Source of the DNA: Prevotellaceae bacterium UBA1391
GTDB lineage: Bacteria > Bacteroidota > Bacteroidia > Bacteroidales > Bacteroidaceae
Direction: 5' to 3'
DNA: 14,613 nucleotides
Assembly (NCBI GenBank): GCA_002305265.1
Contig: DBQP01000019.1
Span: 1-14,613, forward strand
Shown here: positions 1 to 7,442 of the stretch, piece after piece
How the letters are laid out: the number at the start of each line of letters is the position of its first letter
How positions within the stretch are numbered: position 1 is the first letter of the stretch
Made by a program: the position numbers and the translations under genes
Notes under the pieces: generated by a model
Databases searched by the model: none
Told to the model about the DNA's origin: nothing
What the model saw: only the letters and a program-made list of their open reading frames with translations

Positions 1-84
1 GGCCAGCTGCATGCCGTCGCCGGAGTCGCCGGAGAAGCGGACAACCACCTCAGCCAGTTCTTGAATTTCCAATCTTTCTGTCAT
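1..84 (-). CDS. korA: 2-oxoacid:ferredoxin oxidoreductase subunit alpha, 5' part only
   Basis: Reading leftward from the ATG at 84-82 gives 28 codons without a stop up to the window edge. The peptide includes VVVRFSGDSGDGMQLA, which matches the start of the gamma-type domain in fused alpha subunits of 2-oxoglutarate/2-oxoacid:ferredoxin oxidoreductases (VxxRFxGxSGDGMQ). The family makes acyl-CoA from 2-oxoacids, CoA and oxidised ferredoxin in the cytoplasm, usually with a separate TPP-binding beta subunit encoded next to it. Full-length fused proteins are about 600 residues, so nearly all of this gene lies outside the window. A good Bacteroidetes promoter lies about 110 bp upstream. Seen: the peptide and start. 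Family assignment rests on this short motif; substrate (2-oxoglutarate rather than another 2-oxoacid) is inferred. Confidence 0.75.
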   Translation of the reverse strand, partial: MTERLEIQELAEVVVRFSGDSGDGMQLA

Positions 85-194
85 AGAATATGTATGTTAT
101 GTATGCGAATATGTCTGTTGCAGGCGCAGGGGCTGCATGGCCAGCACGGCCCGCGGCGCAAGGCAGCGTGCCAGAAGCGCGGCTTTTCGTTCTG

Positions 195-225
195 CAAAGT
201 TCCGACTTTTTTACGAAATATCAAA
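195..225 (-). promoter_or_regulatory. Bacteroidetes-type promoter for korA
   Basis: On the minus strand a TTTG (225-222) is followed after exactly 19 nt by GAACTTTG (202-195), one mismatch from the -7 consensus TAnnTTTG. Spacing fits the TTTG-N19-21-TAnnTTTG pattern of the primary sigma factor in this phylum. The predicted leader to the korA ATG is about 100 nt. Nothing else is evident between 85 and 359; no clear terminator for the gene ending at 360 was found. Confidence 0.6.
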
Positions 226-359
226 ATTTCGCCGCCATCAATTTAGAATTTCTGTATTTTTATGACGAAATGCTTCCATTTTGATACCAAAAAGTCATCT
301 TCACCTCTCAACTGTATCACTCCAGCGGCGGCGCACGTGCCGCACAGGGACGACGCGCC

Positions 360-1145
360 TTAGCGCTTCCGCCCCTTGCCCGAAAGCATGCGCGCCCGCC
401 TCTTGCGCTGCTCGAAGTGGTGCAAGCCGGCGAGCACGGTCTGCGTCGTCGCCGCCACGTCCCAGCCTCTCAGGCGGGCGTAGAGGGCGCAGAACTCGCG
501 CATGAGCGACTGGTTGTGGGTCAGCCGCACGAGGTTGTGCAGGCACTGCTCGTCGGTGAGCGAGGAGTGGAAATGCGAGCGATTCGTATCGATGACGCAG
601 AGGCGGAAGTCGGCAGCCGCAGGCGGCGCACTGCTGCCCGCCGTCTGCGGAGCGAGCTGATAGAGGAAATTGCTGAGATTGACGTCGCCATGCAGCACGC
701 CCCGCGCATGCATGCCCACCAGCAGCCGCATGAGTGCCTCGGCCAGGGCGGCATGATGGGGGAAGTCGGGCTCGTTGAGCACTTTGCAGTCGGGCCAACG
801 GCAGGACAGGCTCACGAAGTAGCCGGTGGTGAAGACGAGGCCCAGACGCCGCTCCTCCAGGTAGGCCACCGGCTCGGGCGTGTCGATGCCCAGCTGCAGC
901 AGGCGCAGTCCGAACTCATAGGCCCGGCGCGCCTTCGTGGGGCGGAAGGTGCTGTAGCCCAGCTGCTGGACGACGTTCGGATACTTGAAGCGCTTGACCA
1001 CCAGTTCAAGCCCGTCGTCCGTGCGGAACGACTTGACGATGTTGCGCTTGGCATAGAGCGTCTCGCCTTCAGTCTCGAAGCGCTGCGGAAGCGACGAGAC
1101 GAAGTCCGTGAGACGGGCAAAGCGTGGATTGACTGTGATGTGCAT
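360..1145 (-). CDS. WaaP/InaA-type lipopolysaccharide kinase family protein
   Basis: A 261-residue protein of the Kdo/WaaP (InaA) kinase family, which phosphorylates sugars of the lipid A-core region on the cytoplasmic side of the inner membrane using ATP. Visible features: a basic VVKRFK segment (about residues 49-54) in the place of the ATP-binding lysine, the catalytic loop HGDVNLSN (152-159), and VIDTNR (184-189) in the place of the metal-binding DFG-like motif. The N-terminal lobe has an RNIVKSFRTDDG strand pair. The C-terminus is strongly basic (RKRRARMLSGKGRKR). The open frame continues 104 codons upstream, but that extension is made of the 44-bp minisatellite and is not protein-like, so the ATG at 1145 (MHITVNPRF) is chosen. 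No -7 box was seen close upstream. It stands alone, between korA and the envelope-glycan operon. Exact substrate unknown. Confidence 0.8.
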   Translation of the reverse strand: MHITVNPRFARLTDFVSSLPQRFETEGETLYAKRNIVKSFRTDDGLELVVKRFKYPNVVQQLGYSTFRPTKARRAYEFGLRLLQLGIDTPEPVAYLEERRLGLVFTTGYFVSLSCRWPDCKVLNEPDFPHHAALAEALMRLLVGMHARGVLHGDVNLSNFLYQLAPQTAGSSAPPAAADFRLCVIDTNRSHFHSSLTDEQCLHNLVRLTHNQSLMREFCALYARLRGWDVAATTQTVLAGLHHFEQRKRRARMLSGKGRKR

Positions 1146-1218
1146 GGGATGTGGGATTGAGAGGGCCGCCCTGCTCGCTAGACATTGGCGTGCCGATAAG
1201 AGAAGGACCGTGCGTGGA

Positions 1219-1452
1219 TGAAGAAGCGAGGGAACGTGGCTGGGCAGCAAACCGCGCGTGGCCGAAGAAACGAAGGAACGTGGCTGGGCAGCAAACCGCG
1301 CGCGGCCGAAGAAGCGAGGGAACGTGGCTGGGCAGCAAACCGTGCGTGGCCGTGGAAGCGAGGGAACGTGGCTGGGCAGCAAACCGTGCGCGGCCGAGGA
1401 AGCGAGAGAATGCGGCTGGGCAGCAAACCGCGCGTGGCCGTGGAAGGAGCCG
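1219..1452. repeat. 44-bp tandem repeat (minisatellite), about 5 copies
   Basis: A block beginning AACGTGGCTGGGCAGCAAAC recurs at 1233, 1277, 1321, 1365 and 1409, exactly 44 bp apart. Units carry only a few substitutions (for example AACGTGG to AATGCGG in the fifth). A partial unit precedes it (from about 1219) and the last unit degrades after about 1445. Because 44 is not a multiple of three, the same peptide pieces appear in turn in several reading frames on both strands, so the array is not coding. It lies between the terminator of the epimerase gene and the start of the kinase gene, so it falls in the 5' flank of the kinase gene. Confidence 0.93.
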
Positions 1453-1512
1453 TGCACCCTCGAAAAGCTGGCCTTGCGCGGCCTTCGGGCGACTGCAACA
1501 CCGAGGCGCGAA

Positions 1513-1580
1513 TTCCGGAACTCCGGTTATTCATTTCCGGAACTCCGATTTCTGATTTTCGGAACTCCGCCGTTTTCTTT
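1513..1580. repeat. 22-bp array A: three units with inverted-repeat cores
   Basis: Three 12-bp cores, CCGGAACTCCGG (1515-1526), CCGGAACTCCGA (1537-1548) and TCGGAACTCCGC (1559-1570), sit exactly 22 bp apart. Each is followed by a 10-bp spacer on the plus strand, mostly T (TTATTCATTT, TTTCTGATTT, CGTTTTCTTT). The core has CCGGA/TCCGG half-sites around a central AC. The architecture matches array B at 9314-9479. Confidence 0.88.
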
Positions 1581-1635
1581 TCAGCCACCGCCGTCTCGCT
1601 GCCGCCGCAGCGCCTGCAGCAGGCTGCGCAGAAAA

Positions 1636-1682
1636 CGCCGCCGCCCATCGCCGCCTCAAGGGTCGAACGATGGGCGGCGGCG
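1636..1682 (-). terminator. Intrinsic terminator of the epimerase operon
   Basis: A 15-bp perfect inverted repeat (1636-1650 with 1668-1682, including GCCGCCGCCCATCG) with a 17-nt loop lies 6 bp after the epimerase stop codon. On the minus strand the hairpin is followed by TTTTC, giving a plausible rho-independent terminator. Confidence 0.8.
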
Positions 1683-1687
1683 GCAGT

Positions 1688-2737
1688 TCAAGGGCGCAAG
1701 GGGTTGGCATCTGACTGAAACCAGCGGACGAACTCGCGCATGCCTTCCGGCAGTTCCACGACGGGCTTGTAGCCGATTTCGCGCTCCAGACGCGCCGTAG
1801 AGGCATAGGTGAGGCTCACGTCGCCCGGCTGCATGGGCAGGAATTGCTTCGTCGCCTCGCGTCCTAAGTTGCGCTCCAGTTCCGCGATGAAGTCCATCAG
1901 CGGCACGCTGTGGCCGCAGCCGATGTTGTAGATGCGATGCGGCAGGCCGTGCGGATCGAGGCGAGGGTCGGGCACATGGTCGAGCACGGCAAGCGTGCCG
2001 TTCACAATGTCGTCGATGTAGGTGAAGTCGCGGTGCATGTCGCCGTTGTTGAACACGCGGATTGGATTGCCCCGGCTGATGGCCTGGGCGAACAGCATCG
2101 GCGCCATGTCGGGGCGGCCGTACGGGCCGTAGACGGTGAAATAGCGGAGACCGGTCGACGGGATGCCATAGAGCTTGCAGTAGGCATGGGCCATCAGCTC
2201 GTTGCTTTTCTTGCTGGCCGCGTAGAGGCTCACCGGACTGATGACGACGTCGTCCTCCTCGAACGGCGCCTTCTCGTTCAGTCCGTACACCGAGCTCGAG
2301 GAGGCGAAGACCAGATGCTCCGTCCCGTAGTGGCGGCAGGCCTCCAGTATGTTCAGGAATCCGAGCATGTTGCTCTCCATGTAGGCATAGGGATTCTCGA
2401 TGGAGTAGCGGACGCCGGCCTGCGCGGCCAGGTGGATGATGCGGTCGAAGCGATGCCGCGCGAAGAGCGCGTCGATGGCCGCCTTGTCGCTCACGTCGAT
2501 GCGCTCGAAGCTGAGCGAGGGCAACGTCGCGCTCTCCACGCGGGCGCCCATGGCGATGCCCCCGTCCGCCACGTCGAAGCCCATGCGGCGCAGGCGCGCA
2601 TACTTGAGCGCCACGTCATAGTAGTCGTTGATGTTGTCGATGCCGACGACGCGATGCCCGCGTTCGGCAAGCAGCTCGCCACAGCGGCTGCCGATGAATC
2701 CGGCAGCACCCGTCACGAGTATGGTTTTCACAATCAT
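1688..2737 (-). CDS. NAD-dependent epimerase, UDP-glucuronate 4-epimerase-like
   Basis: A 349-residue extended short-chain dehydrogenase/reductase. Visible: the NAD-binding glycine motif GAAGFIG (10-16), ASSSSVYG (145-152) with the catalytic serine/threonine position, and the YxxxK dyad in SLYAASKK (Y172, K176). The stretch RYFTVYGPYGRPDMA (198-212) is characteristic of the UDP-glucuronate 4-epimerase (CapI/LspL) branch, which interconverts UDP-glucuronate and UDP-galacturonate; the length also fits. It is the last gene of the operon: its ATG overlaps the stop of the LAB_N gene by 4 bp (ATGA), suggesting translational coupling, and a terminator follows. Operon context suggests it supplies the sugar nucleotide for the neighbouring GT2. 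A related sugar epimerase specificity cannot be excluded from sequence alone. Confidence 0.88.
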   Translation of the reverse strand: MIVKTILVTGAAGFIGSRCGELLAERGHRVVGIDNINDYYDVALKYARLRRMGFDVADGGIAMGARVESATLPSLSFERIDVSDKAAIDALFARHRFDRIIHLAAQAGVRYSIENPYAYMESNMLGFLNILEACRHYGTEHLVFASSSSVYGLNEKAPFEEDDVVISPVSLYAASKKSNELMAHAYCKLYGIPSTGLRYFTVYGPYGRPDMAPMLFAQAISRGNPIRVFNNGDMHRDFTYIDDIVNGTLAVLDHVPDPRLDPHGLPHRIYNIGCGHSVPLMDFIAELERNLGREATKQFLPMQPGDVSLTYASTARLEREIGYKPVVELPEGMREFVRWFQSDANPLRP

Positions 2738-3423
2738 AGCGATGGAGATTTGTCGTCGGAGGCAGCGGCAGCGCCCGTCTCAGGCCGATTGGCGGCAGCG
2801 ACGGAACGGGCTGCATGCATCCCGATCAGGATATTGCGTGTGTAGGCAACGATGCCAAACGACTGGCCGAGCACGAGAATCCAGTCGAGACGAATCAGTC
2901 CGTAGACGAGGATCATGCCCGCGCCCAGCAGACTGAGTGCCCAGAAGCTGACGGGCATGAGCGACTGGCCGTGCCTGACGCTGTAGATGATCTGGTAGAT
3001 GAAGCGGCTGGAGAACAAGGTCTGGGCCACCGTGCCGAAGATCAGCAGCGGCAGCGGCACGCCCTCGTTCCGCAGGAAGTGCGCCACAAATTCGCCCGCC
3101 CCTTCGGCCGTCAGCGTCAGAGCCACCACGGGCGTGACGTAGAGCAGCCAGCGCAACAGCGTCGGAATGCGCTTCCAGACACCTTTGTACTGCAGGTTGG
3201 CGATATAGATGTAGAAGCTCACAAACTGCCCGAAGATGATGCTGAAGTCGGACCGCAGGTAGCCGTAGTAGAACATCACGTAGCTGCCCAGCAGCGAGAG
3301 CACCCAGTAGAGCGTGGGCGACACCAGCTGGTGGGCGCGCTCGCTCCAGATCCACTGCACGAGAATGCGCGCCGAGAAGCACAACTGGGCCAGCAGGCCG
3401 ATGCCGAAGATGAACGTAGACAT
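2734..3423 (-). CDS. LAB_N (lipid-A-disaccharide synthase N-terminal-like) membrane protein
   Basis: A 229-residue, very hydrophobic protein with about six to seven membrane segments. It resembles the LAB_N domain family and appears to contain the unit twice: residues about 17-78 (SARILVQWIWSER, then LYWVLSLLGSYVMFYYGYLR, then FGQFVSFYIYIANLQ) and about 138-200 (SSRFIYQIIYSVR, then FWALSLLGAGMILVYGLIR, then LGQSFGIVAYTRNIL). No glycosyltransferase catalytic domain follows; the C-terminal tail (from about 205) is short, alanine-rich and polar. Its gene starts 13 bp after the GT2 stop and overlaps the epimerase by 4 bp. In envelope operons, stand-alone LAB_N proteins tend to sit beside DPM1-like GT2 and PMT-family genes. 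A partner or flippase-like role for a polyprenyl-phosphate sugar is my inference; no activity is established here. Confidence 0.8.
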   Translation of the reverse strand: MSTFIFGIGLLAQLCFSARILVQWIWSERAHQLVSPTLYWVLSLLGSYVMFYYGYLRSDFSIIFGQFVSFYIYIANLQYKGVWKRIPTLLRWLLYVTPVVALTLTAEGAGEFVAHFLRNEGVPLPLLIFGTVAQTLFSSRFIYQIIYSVRHGQSLMPVSFWALSLLGAGMILVYGLIRLDWILVLGQSFGIVAYTRNILIGMHAARSVAAANRPETGAAAASDDKSPSL

Positions 3424-3436
3424 GGCAGACGCAGGC

Positions 3437-4195
3437 TTAGATGTTCTTCTCGGCTACATGATAGTTGATGTAGCGGTGGGCCATCCAACGATAGGCAAAG
3501 CAGTCCTTGAGCGGCGAGATCAGGCGGTTCCAGAGATGATACTTCGACGTGCCGGCCATGCGCGGATAGTGGCGCACCGGCGTCTCGAAGAATGTGCCGC
3601 CGTCCTGCAGGCGGATCAAGGCCGGCAGGAAGCGGTGCATGCCCGTGAAGAAGGGAATGCGGCGGGCGTACTCCGTGTGCAGGATCTTCAGCGGACAGCC
3701 CGTGTCGGTGGCGCCGTCGTGCGTCATCATGCGGCGGAAACCGTTGGCAAACTTCGACTGAAAGCGCTTGAACCACGAGTCGCGACGCTGCGCCCGGATG
3801 CCCGTGACGAGCGGAAACTCAGACGTATGCGGCAAGAGCACGTTGAAATCGCGGATGTCCGTCTGCATGTCGGCGTCCATATAGCCCACCAGACGGCTCT
3901 GACAGCAGTCGATGCCCGCCTTGATGGCGGCCGAGAGACCGCGATTGCGGTCGAAGCTGATGTAGTAGGCGTGCGGAATGCGCGCGCAGGCAGCCTGAAT
4001 GCGCGCCAGGCTCGCATCCTTCGAGCCGTCGTTCACGAACAGCGCGCAGGCCTTCACGGGGCATGCCGGCAGATAACTGCCGACCACTTCGGCCAACCGC
4101 TCGATGTTGTCTTCCTCGTTGTAGATCGGGATGACAATCGTGAACGCGTAGTCGGACGTCTTGTTTTTAATAAAATCGGGGAGCATGGCTTGCAT
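3437..4195 (-). CDS. Glycosyltransferase family 2, DPM1/ArnC-like polyprenyl-phosphate glycosyltransferase
   Basis: A 252-residue GT-A fold enzyme. Visible: TIVIPIYNEEDN (19-30) nucleotide-binding strand, FVNDGSKD (53-60), GLSAAIKAGI (86-95), the metal-binding DAD (107-109) followed by MQ, DTGCPLK (164-170) and the DPM1-type RMAGTSKY signature (212-219). There is no C-terminal membrane domain, unlike ArnC or GtrB, so it resembles the soluble or peripheral class. The family transfers a sugar from a nucleotide donor to dolichyl or undecaprenyl phosphate at the cytoplasmic membrane face. It starts 3 bp after the PMT-type gene stop. With a uronate epimerase in the operon, an undecaprenyl-phosphate-uronic acid product is the best guess, by analogy with rhizobial GalA-lipid synthases. 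A second ATG three codons in (4186) is possible. Confidence 0.85.
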   Translation of the reverse strand: MQAMLPDFIKNKTSDYAFTIVIPIYNEEDNIERLAEVVGSYLPACPVKACALFVNDGSKDASLARIQAACARIPHAYYISFDRNRGLSAAIKAGIDCCQSRLVGYMDADMQTDIRDFNVLLPHTSEFPLVTGIRAQRRDSWFKRFQSKFANGFRRMMTHDGATDTGCPLKILHTEYARRIPFFTGMHRFLPALIRLQDGGTFFETPVRHYPRMAGTSKYHLWNRLISPLKDCFAYRWMAHRYINYHVAEKNI

Positions 4196-4198
4196 AGG

Positions 4199-5857
4199 CT
4201 ATGGAGTGTGAATGGGGTGACGGCGCGGCGTCAGCAGTGTGACGTGGTAGACGAAATGCTTCTTGTAGCGCCTCTTGTAGGATTTCGGACGGTTGTTGTC
4301 GTCGAACAGACCGATGTGCAGCGTGTCGGCCACGGCAAGGACAGACGCCGGAAGCACCTGCGCCGCAGGATCCTGCGTGAGCACCGCACAGGGCAGATGC
4401 GCCTCGACGGCCTTGGCCGACTGAAGGTCGAGCGGACGAATCATGCGTCCCGCCGCCCACACCTCCTCGGGGCGGATGTCCTCGCCCTGCGGATGGAAGA
4501 AGGGAATGCCGGCCAGACGGGCATCCATACGCGTCAGTGCCAGACTGTGGCGCTGCGGATTGCCCACGATTTCATTGATGCGCGGCAGCAGCAACACCTC
4601 GACGCCCGCAAACAGAACGACTACGGCGACCACCAGCACCTGCGGTCTGCAGCGCACCACGGCGCCCGTAGCGAGCGCTGCAGCCAGCAGCCCGCAGGCG
4701 CCGAACGACGCCGTCTGCCACGTCGGACGCCAGGCGCCCGTCAGCCACTGCGCACCGACGGCGCAGGCCAGGCACACGAGAAGAATGGCGACGGCGTTCG
4801 TCCGCAGCAGCGCACGTTCCGTGCGGATGCCCAAACGACGGCCATTGAGGTTTTCAGTCCAGTAGTCGGCCAGCCAGCCCACAAGCGCGGCGGCAGGCAC
4901 CATCGCCGGCAGCAGGTAGCGCATCTTCTTCTCCGGGAACAAACTCAACAGCACCACGCTGGCCAGCAGCCACACCACGGTCAGCCGCCATCCGTCGTCG
5001 CGCCGCATGTCACGGCGGAAGAACGGAAGCAGAAGGGCCGTCAGCGTCAGCAGCGCCCATGCGCCGGTCTCGGCCCAGAAGCGCCAATAATACCAGAAGG
5101 GGCGGGTGTTGTAGCTCGTCCAGTTGCCGGTCTCCTCCTCCACCACGCTGTGGATGGCCTGCGGCTCAAACACGTAGAGATAGGCGTACCACCACGTGCC
5201 GACCGCGGCCGTCAGCACGACCGCGAGCAGGACGGAGGCCCACTTCCGACCGCTCATGCGCGGCCGCTCCACGGCGCCGAAGGCGATGAGGAAGGGCAAC
5301 AGCAAGGCGTAGAGGGAAATGGGGCCCTTGCTGAGGAAGGAGAGACCGAACAGCAGGCCCGCCAGGGCCAGCGGTCCGGCGCCGGAGCCATTGCTGCGCA
5401 GGCCGCGGATGAGCGGCGGCAGACCGAGCATGACGAACGCATGGCAGTAGATGTCCCACGATGCCGTGCGCCCCTGCAGCACGATCTGATAGCTCGTCAG
5501 GGCGACGAGCGACGCGAGCAGTGCCATCCGGGGGCGGCGGCTCCACTCCACGACGGTGAGATAGAGGCCCACAACCAGCAGCCAGCCGAAGACGCCGGCC
5601 ATGCCGCGCTGCAGCGCGAGGCTGTCGTGGCGCACGCCGTAGGTGGCAGCCGTGAGCCAGGTGGGCAGCGGCGGCTTCTTCAGCCGCAGCTCGCCGTTCA
5701 TCGTCGGCACGAGCCAATGGCCCTCGTCCACCATCTCGCGGGCAGTGACCATGTTCCGGCTCTCCATAATGTCCGGCGCCAGCACGTTGTTGTGGAGGAA
5801 GAAGGCGCCTACGCTCAGCAGCGTGAGGAGCAGCAGGTGGAGGAAGTGGTGCTTCAT
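4199..5857 (-). CDS. ArnT/PMT-family (GT39/GT83-like) membrane glycosyltransferase
   Basis: A 552-residue polytopic inner-membrane protein. Visible: an N-terminal membrane helix, then a loop like the first periplasmic loop of ArnT (PDIMESRNMVTAREMVDEG, 28-46; then HWLVPTMNGELRLKKPPLP, 47-65), where family members place the acidic catalytic residues and the KPP motif. About ten more hydrophobic segments follow to about residue 430, then a soluble C-terminal domain ending in a basic tail. The family moves a sugar from a polyprenyl phosphate to lipid A or protein on the periplasmic side. The ATG at 5857 is chosen because it gives a membrane start (MKHHFLHLLLL) and a 22-bp gap to the upstream gene; the in-frame ATG at 5899 would overlap that gene's coding end. 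The acceptor is unknown; lipid A or core is likely from context. Confidence 0.85.
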   Translation of the reverse strand: MKHHFLHLLLLTLLSVGAFFLHNNVLAPDIMESRNMVTAREMVDEGHWLVPTMNGELRLKKPPLPTWLTAATYGVRHDSLALQRGMAGVFGWLLVVGLYLTVVEWSRRPRMALLASLVALTSYQIVLQGRTASWDIYCHAFVMLGLPPLIRGLRSNGSGAGPLALAGLLFGLSFLSKGPISLYALLLPFLIAFGAVERPRMSGRKWASVLLAVVLTAAVGTWWYAYLYVFEPQAIHSVVEEETGNWTSYNTRPFWYYWRFWAETGAWALLTLTALLLPFFRRDMRRDDGWRLTVVWLLASVVLLSLFPEKKMRYLLPAMVPAAALVGWLADYWTENLNGRRLGIRTERALLRTNAVAILLVCLACAVGAQWLTGAWRPTWQTASFGACGLLAAALATGAVVRCRPQVLVVAVVVLFAGVEVLLLPRINEIVGNPQRHSLALTRMDARLAGIPFFHPQGEDIRPEEVWAAGRMIRPLDLQSAKAVEAHLPCAVLTQDPAAQVLPASVLAVADTLHIGLFDDNNRPKSYKRRYKKHFVYHVTLLTPRRHPIHTP

Positions 5858-5879
5858 GATGGTATGTTTTCCGTCCGGA

Positions 5880-7442
5880 TTATCCGAAGAAATGGGCAAT
5901 TTCCTGTGTCAGTGCCTCGACCAGGCGCTCGTTGTCGGCATGGGAACGCACATGCACCAGCAGGCGGTTGCCCTCGGAGCCGAGCAGCATCTGGTGCCGC
6001 TCCAGCATGCCGACGGCAAAGGCCGACGGCTGCTCCGTGCCTTCGAGGCGGAAGCAGACTCCAGTGAGGCTGCCTTCGGCGCACGCCACATGCGGCAGTT
6101 CCCCGATGGCCGCGAGCAGCCAGTCGCACTCGGCGCGCATCTTCTGCAGCGCGCGCTCCGAGCGCGACGCATATTTGCCGTAGATCTGCAGGAAGAACTC
6201 GGCCATCGAACTCACGCCGGCCTGCACGAGCGGATGCTTCCGCACGCGCTCCAACGTAGCCTCGTCGGCCGTGAGCACCAGCGCCAGCTGCAGGCCCGGC
6301 ATGCCGCAAACCTCCGCAAAATCGTGGATGAACACCGTCTGCCCCTGCCGCTCGAGGGCCTCGCTCAGGTCGGTCACGACACCGGAGGCACGGTCCGACG
6401 CATATTTGTACCAGGTCGCGAGCCTCACCTCGCAATCCCGAAGCGCATCCGAAGCCAGGAGCGCCTCGGCACTGGACACGACGGCCACGTAGCGCTTGTC
6501 GACGTTCAGGTTCTTCGCCGCCAGCATCGCCAGCTCGTCCGGATCGGAGGGACGCATGCGCAGCACCGTGCCGAGATTCGCCCGCAGCTCGTCGAGCATT
6601 TGCCTCGACGGGAAGAACACCTGCGAGGGATGGCTGAAGTCCAGCATCTTGGGATAGCGCCAGAAGCCGCCGCCATGCGCCAGCAGCCGCCGCATCCGTT
6701 CCTCGGGCGCCGCAAACATCGTCTCGGCGATCTCCAGATCCTGCGCATCGTCAATCTCATACCACCGCGGGCCCTTCACGGGCATCGCGCGCAGGTTGGC
6801 ACGGTCGATCAGCGTGATCACGCGCAGCACCTGCTCATAGTATTCGTTGTTGCCGAGCGCATGGCAGTAGGCGTCCAGAAAGGGCACGTAGGTGCTGGTG
6901 GAGAACTCCCGCGAGAACTTATAGATGTTGATGGTCTTGTAGTAGCGGTCGACGTCCTGATAGTTGAACGCCTTCTTCGACACGAAATCCGTCACGTAGC
7001 ATTCCTCGTCGATGCACACCATCGTGCCGTCCATCCAGGGCTCGTATTTCTCCACGAGGCAGAGGTTGGGATACGGGTCGGCCACGATGCGCTGCAGCAG
7101 CTCGTCGTCGAAGATGAGGTCGCTCTCGATGAGCAGCGTGTCGTCCTGCTGCAACTGCTCCTTCACGAGCGAGAGCGAGTAGATGTTGTTGGTGCGGTCG
7201 TAGATGGGATTCTCCACGAACTCAATCGGCAGGCTGCCGGCATACGACTTCAGGTGGTCGACGACATTCTGCCCCTGATAGCCCACGACGATGATGAGAC
7301 GGCGCAGATGGAGCGGTTCGAGCTGCCCGACCAGACGGTCGATCAGCCGCTGACCGTTCACCTCAACCATACATTTCGTATTGTTGCGCGTGTATTCATT
7401 GAGCCGTCGGCCCATGCCCGCTGCCAGAATGATTGCTTGCAT
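5880..7442 (-). CDS. Nucleotidyltransferase fused to a degenerate class I/II aminotransferase domain
   Basis: A 520-residue two-domain protein and first gene of the operon. Residues 1 to about 240 form a LicC-like sugar-phosphate/phosphocholine nucleotidyltransferase: AIILAAGMGRRL (3-14), TKCMVEVNG (22-30), LIESDLIF (104-111), and WYEIDDAQDL (227-236) near the second metal site. Residues about 260-520 resemble the HisC/CobD-like PLP domain often fused to such enzymes (DFSHPSQVFFPSRQMLDEL, MPGLQLALVLTADE, SMAEFFLQIYGKY, RLLVHVRS). Where relatives have SxSKSYGxPGLRLG, this protein has DFAEVCGMPGLQLA, placing Glu377 at the Schiff-base lysine. SSAE (323-326) stands where the glycine-rich PLP-phosphate motif should be. 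Only about 50 residues separate these landmarks instead of well over 100. The frame is open throughout. The ATG at 7442 begins the conserved domain directly; an ATG 54 nt upstream (7496) lies inside the -7 box region. The cytidylyl or nucleotidyl substrate is not determined. Confidence 0.82.
   Translation of the reverse strand: MQAIILAAGMGRRLNEYTRNNTKCMVEVNGQRLIDRLVGQLEPLHLRRLIIVVGYQGQNVVDHLKSYAGSLPIEFVENPIYDRTNNIYSLSLVKEQLQQDDTLLIESDLIFDDELLQRIVADPYPNLCLVEKYEPWMDGTMVCIDEECYVTDFVSKKAFNYQDVDRYYKTINIYKFSREFSTSTYVPFLDAYCHALGNNEYYEQVLRVITLIDRANLRAMPVKGPRWYEIDDAQDLEIAETMFAAPEERMRRLLAHGGGFWRYPKMLDFSHPSQVFFPSRQMLDELRANLGTVLRMRPSDPDELAMLAAKNLNVDKRYVAVVSSAEALLASDALRDCEVRLATWYKYASDRASGVVTDLSEALERQGQTVFIHDFAEVCGMPGLQLALVLTADEATLERVRKHPLVQAGVSSMAEFFLQIYGKYASRSERALQKMRAECDWLLAAIGELPHVACAEGSLTGVCFRLEGTEQPSAFAVGMLERHQMLLGSEGNRLLVHVRSHADNERLVEALTQEIAHFFG

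Noticed and set aside
1151..1800. Overlapping plus- and minus-strand frames with repeated peptides such as ERGWAANRA
   Set aside because: The peptides come from the 44-bp repeat being read in all frames; the unit length is not a multiple of three and no frame has a plausible start or family.
3314..6067. A 917-codon open frame on the plus strand
   Set aside because: It runs antisense to four well-supported minus-strand genes, is rich in Arg, His, Gln and Ala, and shows no domain; it is a by-product of high GC and codon bias.
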